Below are positions 46,000 through 55,192 of a DNA stretch of 64,000 nt, in pieces; within the stretch, counting starts at the first letter, position 1, and each line of letters opens with the position of its first letter. Location of the stretch: NCBI RefSeq assembly GCF_002283555.1, contig NZ_MVOI01000003.1:642536-706535 (forward strand), in the 5' to 3' direction. Made by a program: the position numbers and the translations under genes. Under the pieces are notes generated by a model that had not been told where the DNA came from, did no database searches, and worked only from the letters and a program-made list of their open reading frames with translations. Source of the stretch: Rubrivirga sp. SAORIC476 (GTDB lineage Bacteria; Bacteroidota; Rhodothermia; Rhodothermales; Rubricoccaceae).

Positions 46000-46920
46000 A
46001 TGTCCACCCAGACCGCCCCTTCCCCCGCCGACACCCCCGAGGGCGAGGGCCAGATCCTCCGCCTCGGCCTGCCGAAGGGCAGCCTCCAAGAGTCCACGTT
46101 CGACCTGCTGGAGAAAGCTGGCTACGGCTTCTCCGTCCGCTCGCGGAGCTACTTCCCGTCCATCGACGACGACGAGCTGACGGCGATGCTCGTCCGCGCC
46201 CAGGAGATGGGCAAGTACGTCGCCGACGGCGTGTTCGACGCCGGCATCACCGGCCTCGACTGGATCGCCGAGACCGGCGCCGACGTCCACGTGGTCGCCG
46301 ACCTGGTGTACTCGAAGGCCTCCATGCGACCCGTCCGCTGGGTGCTCGCCGTGCCCGAAGACTCCGACATCCACTCGGTGAAGGACCTGGAGGGCAAGCG
46401 GATCGCGACCGAGGTGGTCGGCCTCACGGAGCGCTGGCTCGCCGAGCACGGCGTCACCGCCGACGTCGAGTTCTCGTGGGGCGCCACCGAGGTGAAGGCC
46501 CCCGACTTGGTCGACGCCATCGTCGAGGTAACCGAGACCGGCAACTCGCTCCGCGCCAACAAGCTTCGCATCGTGGACGTGCTGCTCTCGTCCAACACCC
46601 AGCTCGTCGCCAACCACGACGCGTGGCAGGACCCGTGGAAGCGGGAGAAGATCGAGAACCTTGCCCTGCTCTTGGAGGGCGCCATCCGCGCCGAGGGCAA
46701 GGTGGGCCTGAAGCTGAACGTCCGCCGCGACGACCTCGCCTCGATCGTGGAGCGGCTCCCGGCGCTCCGCAACCCGACCATCTCGCCACTCTTTTCGGAC
46801 GAGTGGGTGGCCGTCGAGACGATCATCGAGGAACGGCAGGTCCGCAAGCTGATCCCCGAGCTGAAGCGCCTCGGCGCCGAGGGAATCATCGAGTACCCGC
46901 TCAACAAGATGATTCCCTAG
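46000..46920 (+). CDS. hisG: ATP phosphoribosyltransferase, long form
   Basis: 306 residues. First enzyme of histidine synthesis, joining ATP and [60 protein letters not shown] and the PRPP stretch [20 protein letters not shown] are present. The C-terminal regulatory domain ([20 protein letters not shown] to NKMIP) marks the long, histidine-inhibited form that works without HisZ. No other his gene is adjacent. It begins 33 bases after the DUF4837 gene, so read-through from the trp operon is possible. Confidence 0.96.
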   Translation: MSTQTAPSPADTPEGEGQILRLGLPKGSLQESTFDLLEKAGYGFSVRSRSYFPSIDDDELTAMLVRAQEMGKYVADGVFDAGITGLDWIAETGADVHVVADLVYSKASMRPVRWVLAVPEDSDIHSVKDLEGKRIATEVVGLTERWLAEHGVTADVEFSWGATEVKAPDLVDAIVEVTETGNSLRANKLRIVDVLLSSNTQLVANHDAWQDPWKREKIENLALLLEGAIRAEGKVGLKLNVRRDDLASIVERLPALRNPTISPLFSDEWVAVETIIEERQVRKLIPELKRLGAEGIIEYPLNKMIP

Positions 46921-46983
46921 TTCGTCGGGCGTAGGACGTGGGGAGGCGATCTTTCCCACGCTCCACGCACACCCACCCACGCT

Positions 46984-47304
46984 ATGCAACTCCTCGACCT
47001 CTGCTTCGGCCGCTCCGGCGACAAAGGCGACGCCGTCAACGTCGGCCTGATCGCTCGCGACCCGGCGCACTACGACTGGCTCCGCGAGACCGTCACGGCG
47101 GAGGTGGTCAAAGCCCACTTCGGCCCGCGCTGCACCGGCGAGGTGGAGCGGTTCGAGCTGCCGAACCTGTCGGCGCTGAACTTCATGCTGCACGGCGCGC
47201 TCGGCGGCGGCGGCACGGTGTCGCTGAAGCTCGACGCGCAGGGCAAGACGTACGCTGCGCACCTGCTCCGGATGGAGGTCGAGGCCCCGCCCGTGGCCGC
47301 GTGA
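46984..47304 (+). CDS. Standalone AtuA C-terminal-like domain protein
   Basis: 106 residues. LCFGRSGDKGDAVNVGLIAR, FELPNLSALNFMLHGALGGG and VSLKLDAQGKTYAAHLLRME match the C-terminal domain of AtuA-type (DUF1446) proteins, which act in acyclic terpene catabolism; here the domain is alone. Some genomes split these domains, but the partner is not in view. A GATCTTTC box lies about 30 bases upstream. The stop overlaps the GTG of the next gene. Confidence 0.85.
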   Translation: MQLLDLCFGRSGDKGDAVNVGLIARDPAHYDWLRETVTAEVVKAHFGPRCTGEVERFELPNLSALNFMLHGALGGGGTVSLKLDAQGKTYAAHLLRMEVEAPPVAA

Positions 47305-47654
47305 TCGTTCGGCGAGCGTTGGGACTGGTGGCGCTCGCCGTGCTGGCGGGCTGCGGCGAGTCCACCCCTCGCGTCGACCCGGCGCTGGTGGACGCACTCG
47401 CCGAACTGCACCTCGCCGACGCCCGCGCGGCGCTCGACACCGTGGACGCTCGTCGCCCGGCGCTGGCCGACAGCCTCCGCCGGGTCGCGCTGGCGGCCCA
47501 CGGCCTCGACTCGGCGGCGCTCGCCGCCCGCCTCGACCAGCTCGCGGCAGACCCCGATGTTGCCCGCGCGACGTATGATTCCGTCGACGCGTGGCTCGTC
47601 CGCGAGCGGCAGGGGCCGCCGCCGGACTCCGGGGCCACCTTCTTCCAGCCGTAG
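47301..47654 (+). CDS. Small DUF4296-like lipoprotein
   Basis: 117 residues from GTG 47301, which overlaps the previous stop (GTGA). Lipoprotein signal VRRALGLVALAVLAGC. The mature part is helical: LVDALAELHLADARAALDTV and then LAARLDQLAADPDVARATYD. It resembles DUF4296 lipoproteins of Bacteroidota in size and in the early LAELHLADA helix. Function unknown. A start at a later Met is not available. Confidence 0.75.
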   Translation: MIVRRALGLVALAVLAGCGESTPRVDPALVDALAELHLADARAALDTVDARRPALADSLRRVALAAHGLDSAALAARLDQLAADPDVARATYDSVDAWLVRERQGPPPDSGATFFQP

Positions 47655-47676
47655 CGGCTCGCCCTCCCCCCTCCGC

Positions 47677-48207
47677 ATGCCCGTCCCCGCCCTCATCGAA
47701 ACCTTGCAGGTGTTCACCACCGGCGGCACCATCGACAAGGAGTACTTCGACGCGAAGAGCGCCTACGAGATCGGCGAGCCGCAGATCGTGGAGCTGCTCC
47801 GCGAGGCGGGGGTCTCGTTCGAGATCGCCGTCGAGACGCTCATGCGCAAGGACTCGCTCGACATCACCGAGGCCGACCGCCAGGTCATCGCCGAGCGAGT
47901 CGCGGCCTCCCCGCACCGCTGCGTGATCGTGACCCACGGCACCGACACGATGGCCGCCACCGCCCGCGTGGTCGCCGACGCGCTCGCCGAGGCGGAGGCT
48001 GAGCACACGGTCGTGTTCGTCGGCTCGCTCGCGCCGGCCCGGTTCAAGGCCAGCGACGCCGAGTTCAACGTGGGCTTCGCGTCGGCCGCTGTACAGACGC
48101 TTCCGCCTGGTGCGTACGTTGCCATGAACGGCCGCGTCTTCGACCCGTACCACGTACGCAAGGACCGGGAACGCAACCGGTTCGAACCTGTCACCCCGAC
48201 GGCCTGA
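47677..48207 (+). CDS. Single-domain asparaginase-like protein
   Basis: 176 residues, only the N-terminal domain of type I/II asparaginases. Both active-site Thr motifs are present: FTTGGTIDKEYFDA and VTHGTDTMAATA, followed by VVFVGSLAPARFKASDAEFN. The usual C-terminal domain (about 120 residues) is absent with no sign of a frameshift; such short forms are a known subgroup. It may hydrolyse Asn or related amides, or form a different oligomer. ATG 47677 is preferred to an upstream Met. Confidence 0.88.
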   Translation: MPVPALIETLQVFTTGGTIDKEYFDAKSAYEIGEPQIVELLREAGVSFEIAVETLMRKDSLDITEADRQVIAERVAASPHRCVIVTHGTDTMAATARVVADALAEAEAEHTVVFVGSLAPARFKASDAEFNVGFASAAVQTLPPGAYVAMNGRVFDPYHVRKDRERNRFEPVTPTA

Positions 48208-48247
48208 CCCCGTAGGGGCCTCTTCCTGCTCCCCACCTCCCTGATCC

Positions 48248-49567
48248 ATGACCCGTTTGTCCCTCTCTGGCGCGCTCGCGCTCGCTCTTTTCGCCACCGG
48301 CTGCTCGACCACCACGGTCACCATGGTGGACGACATGCCCGACCCGGCGCCGACGCCCGGTGACATGGCGATGGTCTCGGAGTGCGTCGACGGCGCGGCC
48401 TCGGCCGAAGGCAGCACGTTCGAGTGCTCCAACGTCGACCTCGTCGCCTACGTCCCGCTCGAGGCCTTCGACGCGGACCAGCTCAACGACATCTGGGGCT
48501 GGACCGACTCGGAGACCGGCAAGGAGTACGCGATCGTTGGCCTCGCCAACGGCACGGAGTTCATCGACATCTCCAACCCGACCAACCCGATCCTGCTGGG
48601 CAAGCTGCCCACGCAGACCGTCTCGACGGTCTGGCGCGACATCAAGGTCTACCGCGACCACGCCTTCATCGTGTCCGAGGCCCGCAACCACGGCATGCAG
48701 GTCTTCGACCTGACGCGCCTCCGGGGCCTGACCTCCGACCAGGGGGAGTTCACGGCTGATGCCCACTACGACAAGGTCACGAACGTCCACAACATCGTGA
48801 TCAACGAGGACTCGGGCTTCGCGTACGCGGTCGGCTCGGGCTCCCAGGGCGACGACCTGCCCGCCGAGTGCGGCGCGCCGGGCTTCCACGTGATCAACAT
48901 CCAGGACCCGACCAACCCGACGTTCGTGAACTGCTTCTCGGACGCCTCCAAGGACACGTCGCCGGTCTCGGCGCCGGGCTACACCCACGACGCCCAGTGC
49001 ATCAACTACGACGGGCCGGACGCGGACTACACCGGCCGTGAGATCTGCGCCGCCTCCAACGAGGACGTCGTGACGTTCTTCGACGTGACCGACAAGATGA
49101 ACGTCCGCATCATCTCGATGGCCGAGTACCCGCAGGACGCCTACACGCACCAGGGCTGGTTTACCGAGGACCGCCGCGCGTTCATGGCCAACGACGAGCT
49201 CGACGAGACGAACGGCTACGTCAGCACCCAGCGGACGCTGCTGTTCAACGTCGAGAACCTCGACGAGCCCGAGTTCATCGGCATCTACGACTCCGGCATC
49301 ACGACGATCGACCACAACCTCTACGTCAAGGGCGACCTGAGCTACCAGAGCAACTACCACTCCGGCCTCCGGATCATCGACCACTCGGACGTGCTGAACG
49401 GCAACCTCGTCGAGGTCGGCTACTTCGACACCTACCCGGCAGCGACGGAGATCAGCTTCGGCGGCCAGTGGAGCAACTACCCGTACTTCCCGAGCGGCCT
49501 CGTGATCGCGAGCGACTCGAACACGGGCTTCTTCGTGCTCCGCCCGAACATCTCGATCACCATGTAA
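48248..49567 (+). CDS. LVIVD-repeat / choice-of-anchor B lipoprotein (copy 1)
   Basis: 439 residues. Lipoprotein signal with lipobox ATGC. The body is a beta-propeller-like domain with repeats such as NDIWGWTDSETGKEYAIVGL, TEFIDISNPTNPILLGKLPT, VWRDIKVYRDHAFIVSEA, THDAQCINYDGPDADYTGRE and TIDHNLYVKGDLSYQSNY. Unlike copies 2 and 3 it ends soon after FVLRPNISITM and has no T9SS domain; the lipid is its anchor. Function unknown, probably on the cell surface. First of three tandem relatives; a strong terminator follows. Confidence 0.9.
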   Translation: MTRLSLSGALALALFATGCSTTTVTMVDDMPDPAPTPGDMAMVSECVDGAASAEGSTFECSNVDLVAYVPLEAFDADQLNDIWGWTDSETGKEYAIVGLANGTEFIDISNPTNPILLGKLPTQTVSTVWRDIKVYRDHAFIVSEARNHGMQVFDLTRLRGLTSDQGEFTADAHYDKVTNVHNIVINEDSGFAYAVGSGSQGDDLPAECGAPGFHVINIQDPTNPTFVNCFSDASKDTSPVSAPGYTHDAQCINYDGPDADYTGREICAASNEDVVTFFDVTDKMNVRIISMAEYPQDAYTHQGWFTEDRRAFMANDELDETNGYVSTQRTLLFNVENLDEPEFIGIYDSGITTIDHNLYVKGDLSYQSNYHSGLRIIDHSDVLNGNLVEVGYFDTYPAATEISFGGQWSNYPYFPSGLVIASDSNTGFFVLRPNISITM

Positions 49568-49597
49568 GCCGACGGCCTTCGGGCTCGTGCAGGCTCC

Positions 49598-49630
49598 GCG
49601 GGGGACTCGGCATCGCGCCGGGTCCCCCGC
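49598..49630 (+). terminator. Hairpin terminator after LVIVD copy 1
   Basis: GCGGGGGAC (49598-49606) pairs with GTCCCCCGC (49622-49630) around 15 bases, followed by the T-rich TTCGTTTG. Confidence 0.75.
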
Positions 49631-49676
49631 TTCGTTTGTGCCCTTCCGGGACCCGAGGAACGAGCCCGAGCGCGCG

Positions 49677-49683
49677 TAGGTTG
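49677..49683 (+). promoter_or_regulatory. Promoter -7-like box TAGGTTG
   Basis: TAGGTTG lies 22 bases before the ATG of LVIVD copy 2. The paralogous gene downstream has TACGTTG at 51340-51346, 25 bases before its ATG. The matching positions support a shared promoter element. Confidence 0.4.
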
Positions 49684-49705
49684 GCCGCGCCCCTCCTGCC
49701 CGACC

Positions 49706-51304
49706 ATGCGTCTCCGCCTCTCACTCCTGCTCGCCCTCGGCCTCGTTGTCGCCCCCCCCGAGGCGGGCGCACAGGACGCCCGCGCCGACTGCGTCGGCGG
49801 CGTGGCTGCGCTGCCGGACGTGGGCGCGTTCCCCTGCCTCGGCGTCGACCTGGTGGGGTACCTCTCTGTCGGCTCGTTCAGCAGCCCGGGCTCGCCGGCG
49901 GCCACCGGCAACAACGACATCTGGGGCTGGACCGACCCGCTGACGGGCACCGAATACGCACTGGTGGGCACGACCAACGGGACGGCCTTCGTGGACCTCT
50001 CCACGCCCCAGTTCCCTCGCCTCGTAGGCAAGCTGCCGACCAGCAACGAGCTGACGCCGGTCTGGCGCGACATCAAGGTCTACCGCAACCACGCCTACGT
50101 CGTGGCCGACAATGCGCGCGACCACGGGGTGCAGGTGTTCGACCTGACGCGCCTCCGCGGCCTCACCGGCGACCCGGTCACGTTCGCCCCGGACGCGGTG
50201 TACCCGGGCATCCGCTCGGCGCACAACATCGTGATCAACGAGGACACCGGCTTCGCATACGTCGTCGGGTTTCGGTACCCGGCAGGCGAGCGGGAGGCGC
50301 TGGGGCTGCCTGCCTCCTGCGACCTGCCCGGCTTCCACGTGCTCGACCTCGCCGACCCCGCCGCGCCGGCCTTCGTGACGTGCTTCTCCGACGCCGACAT
50401 CGAGGTCGGCCCCCGCACGCCCGGCTACACGCACGACGCGCAGTGCGTCGTCTACGACGGACCGGACGCCGACTACACGGACCACGAGCTGTGCTTCGCC
50501 GCCAACGAGGACGTGGTGACGGTCTTCGACGTGACCGACAAGAGCGACATCACGATCGTCTCGCAGGCGTTCTACCCGTCCACCTCGTACACGCACCAGG
50601 GCTGGCTCACGGCCGACCAGCGGTTCTTCCTCACCGACGACGAGTTGGATGAGCGGAACGGGCTCGTGCCCACCCAGCGGACCATCGTGCTGGACTTCCT
50701 CGACCTGGACGATCCGGAGTTCGCCTACGTCTACGACTCCGGCCTGCCGTCGATCGACCACAACCAGTACGTCCGGGGCCGGTACAGCTTCCAGAGCAAC
50801 TACGAGACGGGGCTGCGGATTCTCGACCTGAGCCAGGTGGCCCAGGGGACGCTCACCGAGGCCGCCTTCTTCGACACGTACCCGGACGCGAACACGGTCT
50901 CGTTCAACGGCCAGTGGAGCAACTACCCGTACTTCGAGAGCGGGCTGGTGATCGCCAACGACGGCGACTACGGCCTCTTCGTGCTCCGCCCTGACGCCTC
51001 GTTGGACGTTACCAACGCAGGCGGCCCCGTGCCGCGGTCCGGGTTCTCGCTCTCCGCGCCGCGCCCGAACCCCTCTGCCGGCGACACCCGGCTGACGCTC
51101 CAGGTCGACACCGCGCAGCAGGTCCGCGCCGAGCTGTTCGACGTGGCGGGCCGCCGCATGGCCTCGCTGTACTCTGGTCCAGCGACGCCGGGCACGCGCC
51201 TCACGCTAGCGGTCTCCGGGACGAACCTCCCGGCGGGCGTCTACGTGGTCCGCGTGGTCGGCGAGGCGTTCGAGGCGTCCCAGCGAGTCGTGCTCACGCG
51301 GTAA
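49706..51304 (+). CDS. LVIVD-repeat / choice-of-anchor B protein with T9SS domain (copy 2)
   Basis: 532 residues. Signal peptide (LRLSLLLALGLVVAPPEAGA) with no lipobox; propeller-like domain as in copy 1 (IWGWTDPLTGTEYALVGTTN, HDAQCVVYDGPDADYTDHEL, QSNYETGLRILDLSQV). The last 80 residues are a type IX secretion C-terminal domain: APRPNPSAGDTRLTLQVD, AELFDVAGRRMASLYSG, and the end LPAGVYVVRVVGE to VVLTR. It should be exported by T9SS and fixed to the cell surface or released. Function of the propeller unknown. Confidence 0.92.
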   Translation: MRLRLSLLLALGLVVAPPEAGAQDARADCVGGVAALPDVGAFPCLGVDLVGYLSVGSFSSPGSPAATGNNDIWGWTDPLTGTEYALVGTTNGTAFVDLSTPQFPRLVGKLPTSNELTPVWRDIKVYRNHAYVVADNARDHGVQVFDLTRLRGLTGDPVTFAPDAVYPGIRSAHNIVINEDTGFAYVVGFRYPAGEREALGLPASCDLPGFHVLDLADPAAPAFVTCFSDADIEVGPRTPGYTHDAQCVVYDGPDADYTDHELCFAANEDVVTVFDVTDKSDITIVSQAFYPSTSYTHQGWLTADQRFFLTDDELDERNGLVPTQRTIVLDFLDLDDPEFAYVYDSGLPSIDHNQYVRGRYSFQSNYETGLRILDLSQVAQGTLTEAAFFDTYPDANTVSFNGQWSNYPYFESGLVIANDGDYGLFVLRPDASLDVTNAGGPVPRSGFSLSAPRPNPSAGDTRLTLQVDTAQQVRAELFDVAGRRMASLYSGPATPGTRLTLAVSGTNLPAGVYVVRVVGEAFEASQRVVLTR

Positions 51305-51371
51305 GACGACGGACGAGAAGGCACGGTCCCGGCGCGGCGTACGTTGCTCCGGTCTCCCCTTCCCCTGCCCG

Positions 51372-52943
51372 ATGCTGCGCGCGCTCGCCGTCCTCGTCTT
51401 CGCCCTGATTGCCACCCTGACCGCACCCGCCTCGGTCGCCCAGTCGGCCGCCTGCGTGGACGGGACCGCAGGCGGCTACGCTTGCGACCGGATCGACCTC
51501 GTGGCCCACTTCACGCCCCAGGAGTTGGGCGCCCCGCCCGAGGGTGCCTGCCCCAGTCCCTATCCCGGCCTGTGCGCCAACGATATCTGGGGCTGGGAGG
51601 ACTCAGAGACCGGGCGGCGATACGCCATCGTCGGGCTGGCCGTCGGGACGGCGTTCGTGGACGTGACTACCCCGAGCGCGCCGGTCCGCCTCGGCATGCT
51701 GCCGACGGCCACCGTGCCCTCCAGCTGGCGCGACGTGAAGGCCCTGGGCGATGTCGCCCTCGTCGTGGCCGAGGCGAGCGACCACGGCATCCAGGTGTTC
51801 GACCTGACGCGCCTCCGCGGCCTCTCCGAGGACCCCGCCCGGCGGTTCGCCGCCGACGCGCGCTACACCGGCGTCCGCTCGGCGCACAACCTGGTGGTCA
51901 ACGAGAGCAGCCAGATGGCCTACGCCGTCGGCTCGCGCGTGGCCGGCACCTCGTTCCCAGCCGCGTGCTCGTCGCGCGGGCTCCACGCCGTCGACTTCTC
52001 GGACCCGCTCAACCCGGTATTTGCAGGGTGCTTCAGCGACGCCGTCGACGGCGGCGACTCCGGCTACACGCACGACGCGCAGTGCGTCACGTACGACGGG
52101 CCGGATGCCGACTACACGGGCCGCGAGATCTGCTTCGCCTCGAACGAGAACACGGTCTCGATCTTCGACGCGACCGACCCGGCCCGCGCTGTGCTGATCT
52201 CGAAGGTCGCCTACCCGAACTCGGCGTACACGCACCAGGGCTGGCTCACCGAGGATGGGCGCTACTTCCTCGCCAACGACGAACTGGACGAGTACTACGG
52301 CCGCGTCGCCACCCAGCGAACGCTGGTGCTGGACGTGGCGGATCTCGATGACCCCGGACTCGACTTCATCTACGACTCGGGGATGCAGACCATCGACCAC
52401 AACCTCTATGTGCTCGGCAACCTCGCCTACGAGAGCAACTACGAGGCGGGCCTGCGGGTCCTCGACCTGTCACGCATCGCGGACGGTGAGTTGGAGGAGG
52501 TGGCGTGGTTCGACACGTACCCGCTCGACACATCGATCAACTTCGCCGGCCAGTGGAGCAACTACCCGTACTTCGGCGACGGCCTCGTGATCGCCAACGA
52601 CGGCGAGACGGGCTTCTTCGTCCTCCAGGTGGACCCGCTGCTTGCCACCTCCGCCTCAGGCGAGGCGCCGACCGAGACGACGGCGCGTCTCTCGGAGCCG
52701 CGCCCGAACCCCACGTCCGGCGGCGCGCAACTGACGCTCCGTGTCGACGCGGTTCAGACGGTGTGTGCGGAGTTGTTCGACGTGGCCGGGCGTCGCGTGG
52801 CGTCGGTGTACGACGGCACAGCCAGCCCCGGCGCGGACCTGACGCTGTCGGTTTCCGGCGCAGGCCTCCCGGCGGGCGTCTACGTGGTCCGCGTCGCCGG
52901 CGAGACGTTCCAGGCCTCGCGACGCCTCGTGCTGACGCGGTGA
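51372..52943 (+). CDS. LVIVD-repeat / choice-of-anchor B protein with T9SS domain (copy 3)
   Basis: 523 residues. Signal peptide (LRALAVLVFALIATLTAPAS), propeller-like domain (NDIWGWEDSETGRRYAIVGL, THDAQCVTYDGPDADYTGRE, TIDHNLYVLGNLAYESNYEA) and a T9SS C-terminal domain (EPRPNPTSGGAQLTLRVD, AELFDVAGRRVASVYDG, LPAGVYVVRVAGE to LVLTR). It is closer in design to copy 2. The last 60 bases of the two genes are also similar at the DNA level. It converges with the recQ-like gene. Confidence 0.92.
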   Translation: MLRALAVLVFALIATLTAPASVAQSAACVDGTAGGYACDRIDLVAHFTPQELGAPPEGACPSPYPGLCANDIWGWEDSETGRRYAIVGLAVGTAFVDVTTPSAPVRLGMLPTATVPSSWRDVKALGDVALVVAEASDHGIQVFDLTRLRGLSEDPARRFAADARYTGVRSAHNLVVNESSQMAYAVGSRVAGTSFPAACSSRGLHAVDFSDPLNPVFAGCFSDAVDGGDSGYTHDAQCVTYDGPDADYTGREICFASNENTVSIFDATDPARAVLISKVAYPNSAYTHQGWLTEDGRYFLANDELDEYYGRVATQRTLVLDVADLDDPGLDFIYDSGMQTIDHNLYVLGNLAYESNYEAGLRVLDLSRIADGELEEVAWFDTYPLDTSINFAGQWSNYPYFGDGLVIANDGETGFFVLQVDPLLATSASGEAPTETTARLSEPRPNPTSGGAQLTLRVDAVQTVCAELFDVAGRRVASVYDGTASPGADLTLSVSGAGLPAGVYVVRVAGETFQASRRLVLTR

Positions 52944-52984
52944 CCCACGACGCGTAGGGGCACGGCGGATCGCGTCCGCAGGCC

Positions 52985-54940
52985 TTACCGGGTGAGGTAC
53001 CGCTGACCCGCAGGCGTCAACTCGAACCGGACCGCGAGCGGGTCGACCAGTCGGAGCAGGCCTTCCTCCACGAGCCAGTCGGCCAGCACGCGGGTGCGCC
53101 GGGGCGCGTCCGGCCCGGCGGGCTGGTCGCCGCGGTCGACGGCGTCGAGGATGCGGCGCAGGAGCGGCTCGTCGGCCGGGGTGATCACCTCCGGGCGATG
53201 GCGTCCGAGGCACACGTCGCAACGTCCGCAGCGGGGCGGCGCGGGCTCGCCGAAGTAGGCCAGCAGGTGCTGGCGGCGGCACCCGAGCGCGTTGGCGTAG
53301 CGGACCACGTCGTCCAGGCGGGCGTGGGCGCGCTGGCGGCCCCGGTCGAGCGCGGCCGCGTCGACAGGCACGGTGCGTGTGCGCGCGTGGTGCCAGGCGA
53401 GAGTGAGTCCAGCCTCGGGGCGACTGACTTCCAGCAGGCGACGCGCGGCGAGGTAGTCGAGCCCCGCGTCGAGGCGGGCTTCGGGCAACCCCAGCGCCTC
53501 CGCCAGCGGCGCCAGCCGGAGCGTCGCGCCCTCGCCCGCCTCGGCCGGCAGGCGACGCACCAGCGCGTCGGCGAACGTCTGCACGGCCAGCCCTTCCGAC
53601 TCGACGGCCCGCATCAGCCCGTCGCGCCCCCGAGGCAGGCGGACCCGCACCTCGCCCGGCCGCGGCCGGACCACCGACCATGCACCGTCCGCCGCGAGCC
53701 GGTCCACGGCAGCACGGACGATGCCGACCGGCCGCTCCGCGACGGACGCCAGCGTCGTCAGGTCGAGCGTGACGAGCCCGTCGGGCTCGCTTCCCAGCGC
53801 GACCTGCCCGAGGCTTCCCGCCGCCGCGTAGACCGCCTGCACGTCCGCCGGTGTCGGGTGGCCGCGATCGGCGAAGTCGCGTGGCAGCGACTCCGCGTCG
53901 GGGCCGACGGCGAGGACGGCGTAGCTCCGGTCCCCATCGCGCCCTGCCCGACCAGCCTCCTGGTAGTACGCCTCCAGCGTCGGCGGCAGCGCTGTGTGGA
54001 CCACGGCCCGCACGTCGGCCTTGTCGATACCCATCCCGAACGCGCTCGTGGCGGCGACGACGCGCGTCTCGCCCGCCAGCCACCGCCGCTGGGTGGCGTC
54101 GCGGAGGCCGCGGTCGAGCCCGGCATGGTAGGGCTCCGCGGAGATGCCCTCCCGTCGGAGGCGCCCGGCGACGGCCTCGGTCGCACGCCGCGTCCCGGCG
54201 TACACGAGCCCCGCGCCCGGCACCGCCTGGAACACGTCCAGCGCCTGCCGCACCGGGTCCTGCACGTGGTGGACGCTCCACACGAGGTTCGGGCGGTCGA
54301 AGCCGCGCACGATGACCGCCGGGTCGCGAAGCGCGAGTTGGTCGAGGATGTCACGCCGGACCTCGGGCGTCGCGGTCGCCGTCACCGCCACGACGGGGAC
54401 CGGGTTGCCCTCGGCGGTGGTCATCAGAGGCCGGGCCGCGGCGATCTGGCGGTAGGCGGGGCGGAAATCGTGGCCCCACTCCGAGATGCAGTGCGCCTCG
54501 TCGATGGCGAGCAACGTCACATCCAGCCGGGGCGCGCGGGCGGCGAACAGCTCCGTCTGGAGACGCTCCGGGGTGAGGTAGACGAGCCGGTAGAGGCCGT
54601 GCTCGGCGTCGGTCCACACCTGATCCGACTGGCGGCGGCTGAGGCCGCCGTGTAGCGCCGCCGTGCGGACGCCCCGCCGTGCGAGCGCGTCCACCTGGTC
54701 CTGCATCAGCGCCACCAGTGGCGAGACGACGAGCGCGAGGCCACGCCGCGAAACCGGCGGGACCTGGTACACGAGCGACTTGCCTCCGCCCGTCGGCAGG
54801 ACTGCGAGCACGTCGCGGTCTGCGAGCACGGCGGCCACCGCCGCATCCTGGCCCGGACGAAACGCCGGATAGCCCCACACCTCGTTGAGGGTGCGGAGAA
54901 CCTCGTCGGGGATCGCGGGCGCAGGGGTCGCGGGTGCCAT
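52985..54940 (-). CDS. recQ: RecQ-family ATP-dependent DNA helicase
   Basis: 651 residues. 3'-5' DNA helicase in repair and recombination. Motifs: FRPGQDAAVAAVL, Walker A LPTGGGKS, LAIDEAHCISEWGHDFRPAY (DEAH), VAVTATATPEV, VYAGTRRATEAVAG, FGMGIDKADVRAVVH, YQEAGRAGRDG. The zinc-binding part is CRRQHLLAYFGE with CGRCDVC. No HRDC domain is seen; the C-terminal 100 residues instead carry a winged-helix-like stretch (WLVEEGLLRLVDPLAVRFEL). It may be a second RecQ rather than the main one. A TAGCTTG box lies five bases before the ATG. Confidence 0.94.
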   Translation of the reverse strand: MAPATPAPAIPDEVLRTLNEVWGYPAFRPGQDAAVAAVLADRDVLAVLPTGGGKSLVYQVPPVSRRGLALVVSPLVALMQDQVDALARRGVRTAALHGGLSRRQSDQVWTDAEHGLYRLVYLTPERLQTELFAARAPRLDVTLLAIDEAHCISEWGHDFRPAYRQIAAARPLMTTAEGNPVPVVAVTATATPEVRRDILDQLALRDPAVIVRGFDRPNLVWSVHHVQDPVRQALDVFQAVPGAGLVYAGTRRATEAVAGRLRREGISAEPYHAGLDRGLRDATQRRWLAGETRVVAATSAFGMGIDKADVRAVVHTALPPTLEAYYQEAGRAGRDGDRSYAVLAVGPDAESLPRDFADRGHPTPADVQAVYAAAGSLGQVALGSEPDGLVTLDLTTLASVAERPVGIVRAAVDRLAADGAWSVVRPRPGEVRVRLPRGRDGLMRAVESEGLAVQTFADALVRRLPAEAGEGATLRLAPLAEALGLPEARLDAGLDYLAARRLLEVSRPEAGLTLAWHHARTRTVPVDAAALDRGRQRAHARLDDVVRYANALGCRRQHLLAYFGEPAPPRCGRCDVCLGRHRPEVITPADEPLLRRILDAVDRGDQPAGPDAPRRTRVLADWLVEEGLLRLVDPLAVRFELTPAGQRYLTR

Positions 54941-54945
54941 GCGCC

Positions 54946-54952
54946 CAAGCTA
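54946..54952 (-). promoter_or_regulatory. Promoter -7-like box TAGCTTG before recQ
   Basis: On the minus strand TAGCTTG, five bases, ATG: the same sequence and spacing as before the trp leader peptide. It suggests a leaderless transcript. No matching TTG -33 element is seen 17-23 bases upstream. Confidence 0.45.
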
Positions 54953-55181
54953 GCGGCGGCGCTCCTCCCGTTCGGCTCCCCGCTCTCGACGGGTCTGGAG
55001 GGGGTCGAGAAAAAAAGTCGAGACGAGAGGTTACGTCTACGACCGTGCCGGGTCTATGTGCGTGCCTGTTGGGCATCGCGACACGCGGGCTTGATGGTGG
55101 TGGCCGGCGCGACCTGGATCCGTGGTGGGGTCGATGGGTCGCGCCGGTTTTGTTTTGGGACGGCACGGCGGAGGGAGGGGG

Positions 55182-55190
55182 TACCTTTCG
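55182..55190 (+). promoter_or_regulatory. Promoter -7-like box TACCTTTCG before the glycosyltransferase
   Basis: TACCTTTC fits TA-N2-TTTG with one change and ends three bases before the GTG start. A TTTTG at 55153-55157 lies 24 bases upstream, slightly far for the -33 element. Confidence 0.45.
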
Positions 55191-55192
55191 AG

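Noticed and set aside
46864-46885. CCTCGG/CCGAGG palindrome inside hisG
   Set aside because: It encodes Arg-Leu-Gly-Ala-Glu-Gly in frame. The same codons give the palindrome in trpB near 42760, so coding copies are not counted in the intergenic family.
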